From: Gammaproteobacteria bacterium
Lineage (GTDB): Bacteria; Pseudomonadota; Gammaproteobacteria; Coxiellales; Coxiellaceae
Length of the DNA: 6,410 bases
Assembly (NCBI GenBank): GCA_021774015.1
Contig: JAJFJO010000008.1
Location: forward strand, 1-6,410
Direction of reading: 5' to 3'
Shown: positions 5,570 to 6,410 of the stretch, one piece after another
Numbering within the stretch: the first letter of the stretch is position 1
How the letters are laid out: each line of letters starts with the position of its first letter
Notes under the pieces: generated by a model
Database searches by the model: none
The model's input: the letters and a program-made list of their open reading frames with translations, nothing else
Told to the model about the DNA's origin: nothing
Translations under genes and position numbers: made by a program

Positions 5570-6410
5570 ATGCCAGGCAATGATTCCAAGGACAACGATC
5601 CTTGGCGCAAACACCAAGAGCAGGGACCGCCAGATCTTATTTCTCTTATCAAGAAATTTTTTAAAAACACAGCTTCATCAGGTGGTGATAGCTCGCAGCA
5701 AAGTAAAGATCCCATTGGTAGGTATGTGGGTATTGCAGTTGGTGTTCTTGTCGCTGTTTGGTTATTAGCGGGTATTTTCGTTGTATCACCAGCCGAGGAA
5801 TCGGTTGTGTTGAGGTTCGGCAAATACGTTTCTACGCTTGGCCCAGGTCCGCACTGGCTTCCTCGGATGATAAGCTCTGAAACGACTATTAATGTGCAGC
5901 AAGTACGCAACTTTCCGTTTACTGCTGAGATGCTCACCAAAGATGAGAATATCGTGTCAGTAGCTTTGGCGGTGCAATATCGAGTCGCAAACCCTCGTAA
6001 TTACCTTTATAACGTTGTTAACCCTATTCAAACATTACGACAAGCGACATCGAGTGCATTGCGTCAAATTGTTGGTCAGATGCCATTGGATGAGGTTTTA
6101 ACAACGGGTCGCCAACAGTTGAGAGATAATGTGGCCACGCAATTAAATAGTATTTTAAAAGACTATAAAGCAGGTTTGGAAGTCACCGATGTGACATTGC
6201 AGCCCGCTAAGCCGCCTGAAGCAGTGACAGCTGCATTTGATGATGCGATTAAAGCACGTGAGGATGAGCAGCGTTATATTAACCAAGCTAATGCTTATGC
6301 AAGACGGGTTGAATCGACAGTGCAAGGGCAAGTGGCTCGATTGATGCAATCAGCAGAAGCGTATCAAAAAGAAGTAGAATTGCAAGCACAAGGGCAAACC
6401 GCGCGTTATT
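5570..6410 (+). CDS. hflK: FtsH-modulating membrane protein HflK, 5' part
   Basis: HflK is an SPFH/prohibitin-family inner-membrane protein that, with HflC, forms a large periplasmic cage around the FtsH protease and modulates its activity. The window holds 280 codons of an expected total near 400, and the frame is open at the right edge. A short hydrophilic N-terminal tail has the family's DPW (10-12) and GPPDL (19-23) motifs. One membrane segment follows at 52-73, then the SPFH domain beginning VVSPAEESVVLRFG (71-84). The visible C-terminal part is the long helix with KAREDEQRYINQANAYARRV, as in known HflK. The ATG at 5570 is supported by GGAG with a 7-nt spacer. hflC would be expected just beyond the edge. 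Confidence 0.95.
   Translation, partial: MPGNDSKDNDPWRKHQEQGPPDLISLIKKFFKNTASSGGDSSQQSKDPIGRYVGIAVGVLVAVWLLAGIFVVSPAEESVVLRFGKYVSTLGPGPHWLPRMISSETTINVQQVRNFPFTAEMLTKDENIVSVALAVQYRVANPRNYLYNVVNPIQTLRQATSSALRQIVGQMPLDEVLTTGRQQLRDNVATQLNSILKDYKAGLEVTDVTLQPAKPPEAVTAAFDDAIKAREDEQRYINQANAYARRVESTVQGQVARLMQSAEAYQKEVELQAQGQTARY

Overview
The window looks like the chromosome of a moderately AT-rich gammaproteobacterium. The evidence is a lipoprotein-export operon followed by hflX and hflK, with proteins closest in memory to gammaproteobacterial versions. A Legionellales/Coxiellaceae-type host would fit, but that is a guess from composition and gene style, not a placement.

Left third (1-1776): two divergent AAA ATPase genes of the ATP-binding/DUF4143 type. 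The minus-strand gene runs off the left edge. Its only well-placed start codon (SD GAGG 5 nt upstream, ATG at 346..344) is followed directly by an in-frame TAA, after which the frame is open to the edge. It therefore looks recently inactivated by one base. The plus-strand gene (655-1776) is intact, with Walker A, Walker B, sensor and PD-(D/E)XK-like motifs. The 308-nt gap between them holds no convincing gene but two unrelated palindromic elements, one in front of each ATPase. The first is a 49-bp palindrome made of three smaller palindromes (353-401). The second is a 20-bp perfect palindrome interlocked with a 20-bp direct repeat that fills the -35/-10 spacer of a promoter placed to give a leaderless mRNA.

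Middle (1777-4218): a small acidic protein of unknown function (1861-2208), then a LolC/E-family permease (2286-3536) overlapping lolD by 8 nt. There is no second permease; the next gene is hflX. The single permease has a LolC-like Hook region and a LolE-like cytoplasmic segment, so it is best read as a LolF-type subunit of a simplified LolDF exporter.

Right third (4219-6410): hflX, whose best start is a rare CTG at 4229 with a strong SD, only 10 nt after lolD. Then comes hflK, with its own likely promoter and SD, cut by the right edge after 280 codons. hfq, which precedes hflX in E. coli and many relatives, is absent from this position; lolD takes its place.

The housekeeping part (lolF-lolD-hflX, then hflK) is tightly packed and on one strand. 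It couples outer-membrane lipoprotein release with a ribosome-rescue GTPase and a membrane-protease regulator. The ATPase pair is the accessory part and holds the most unusual DNA.
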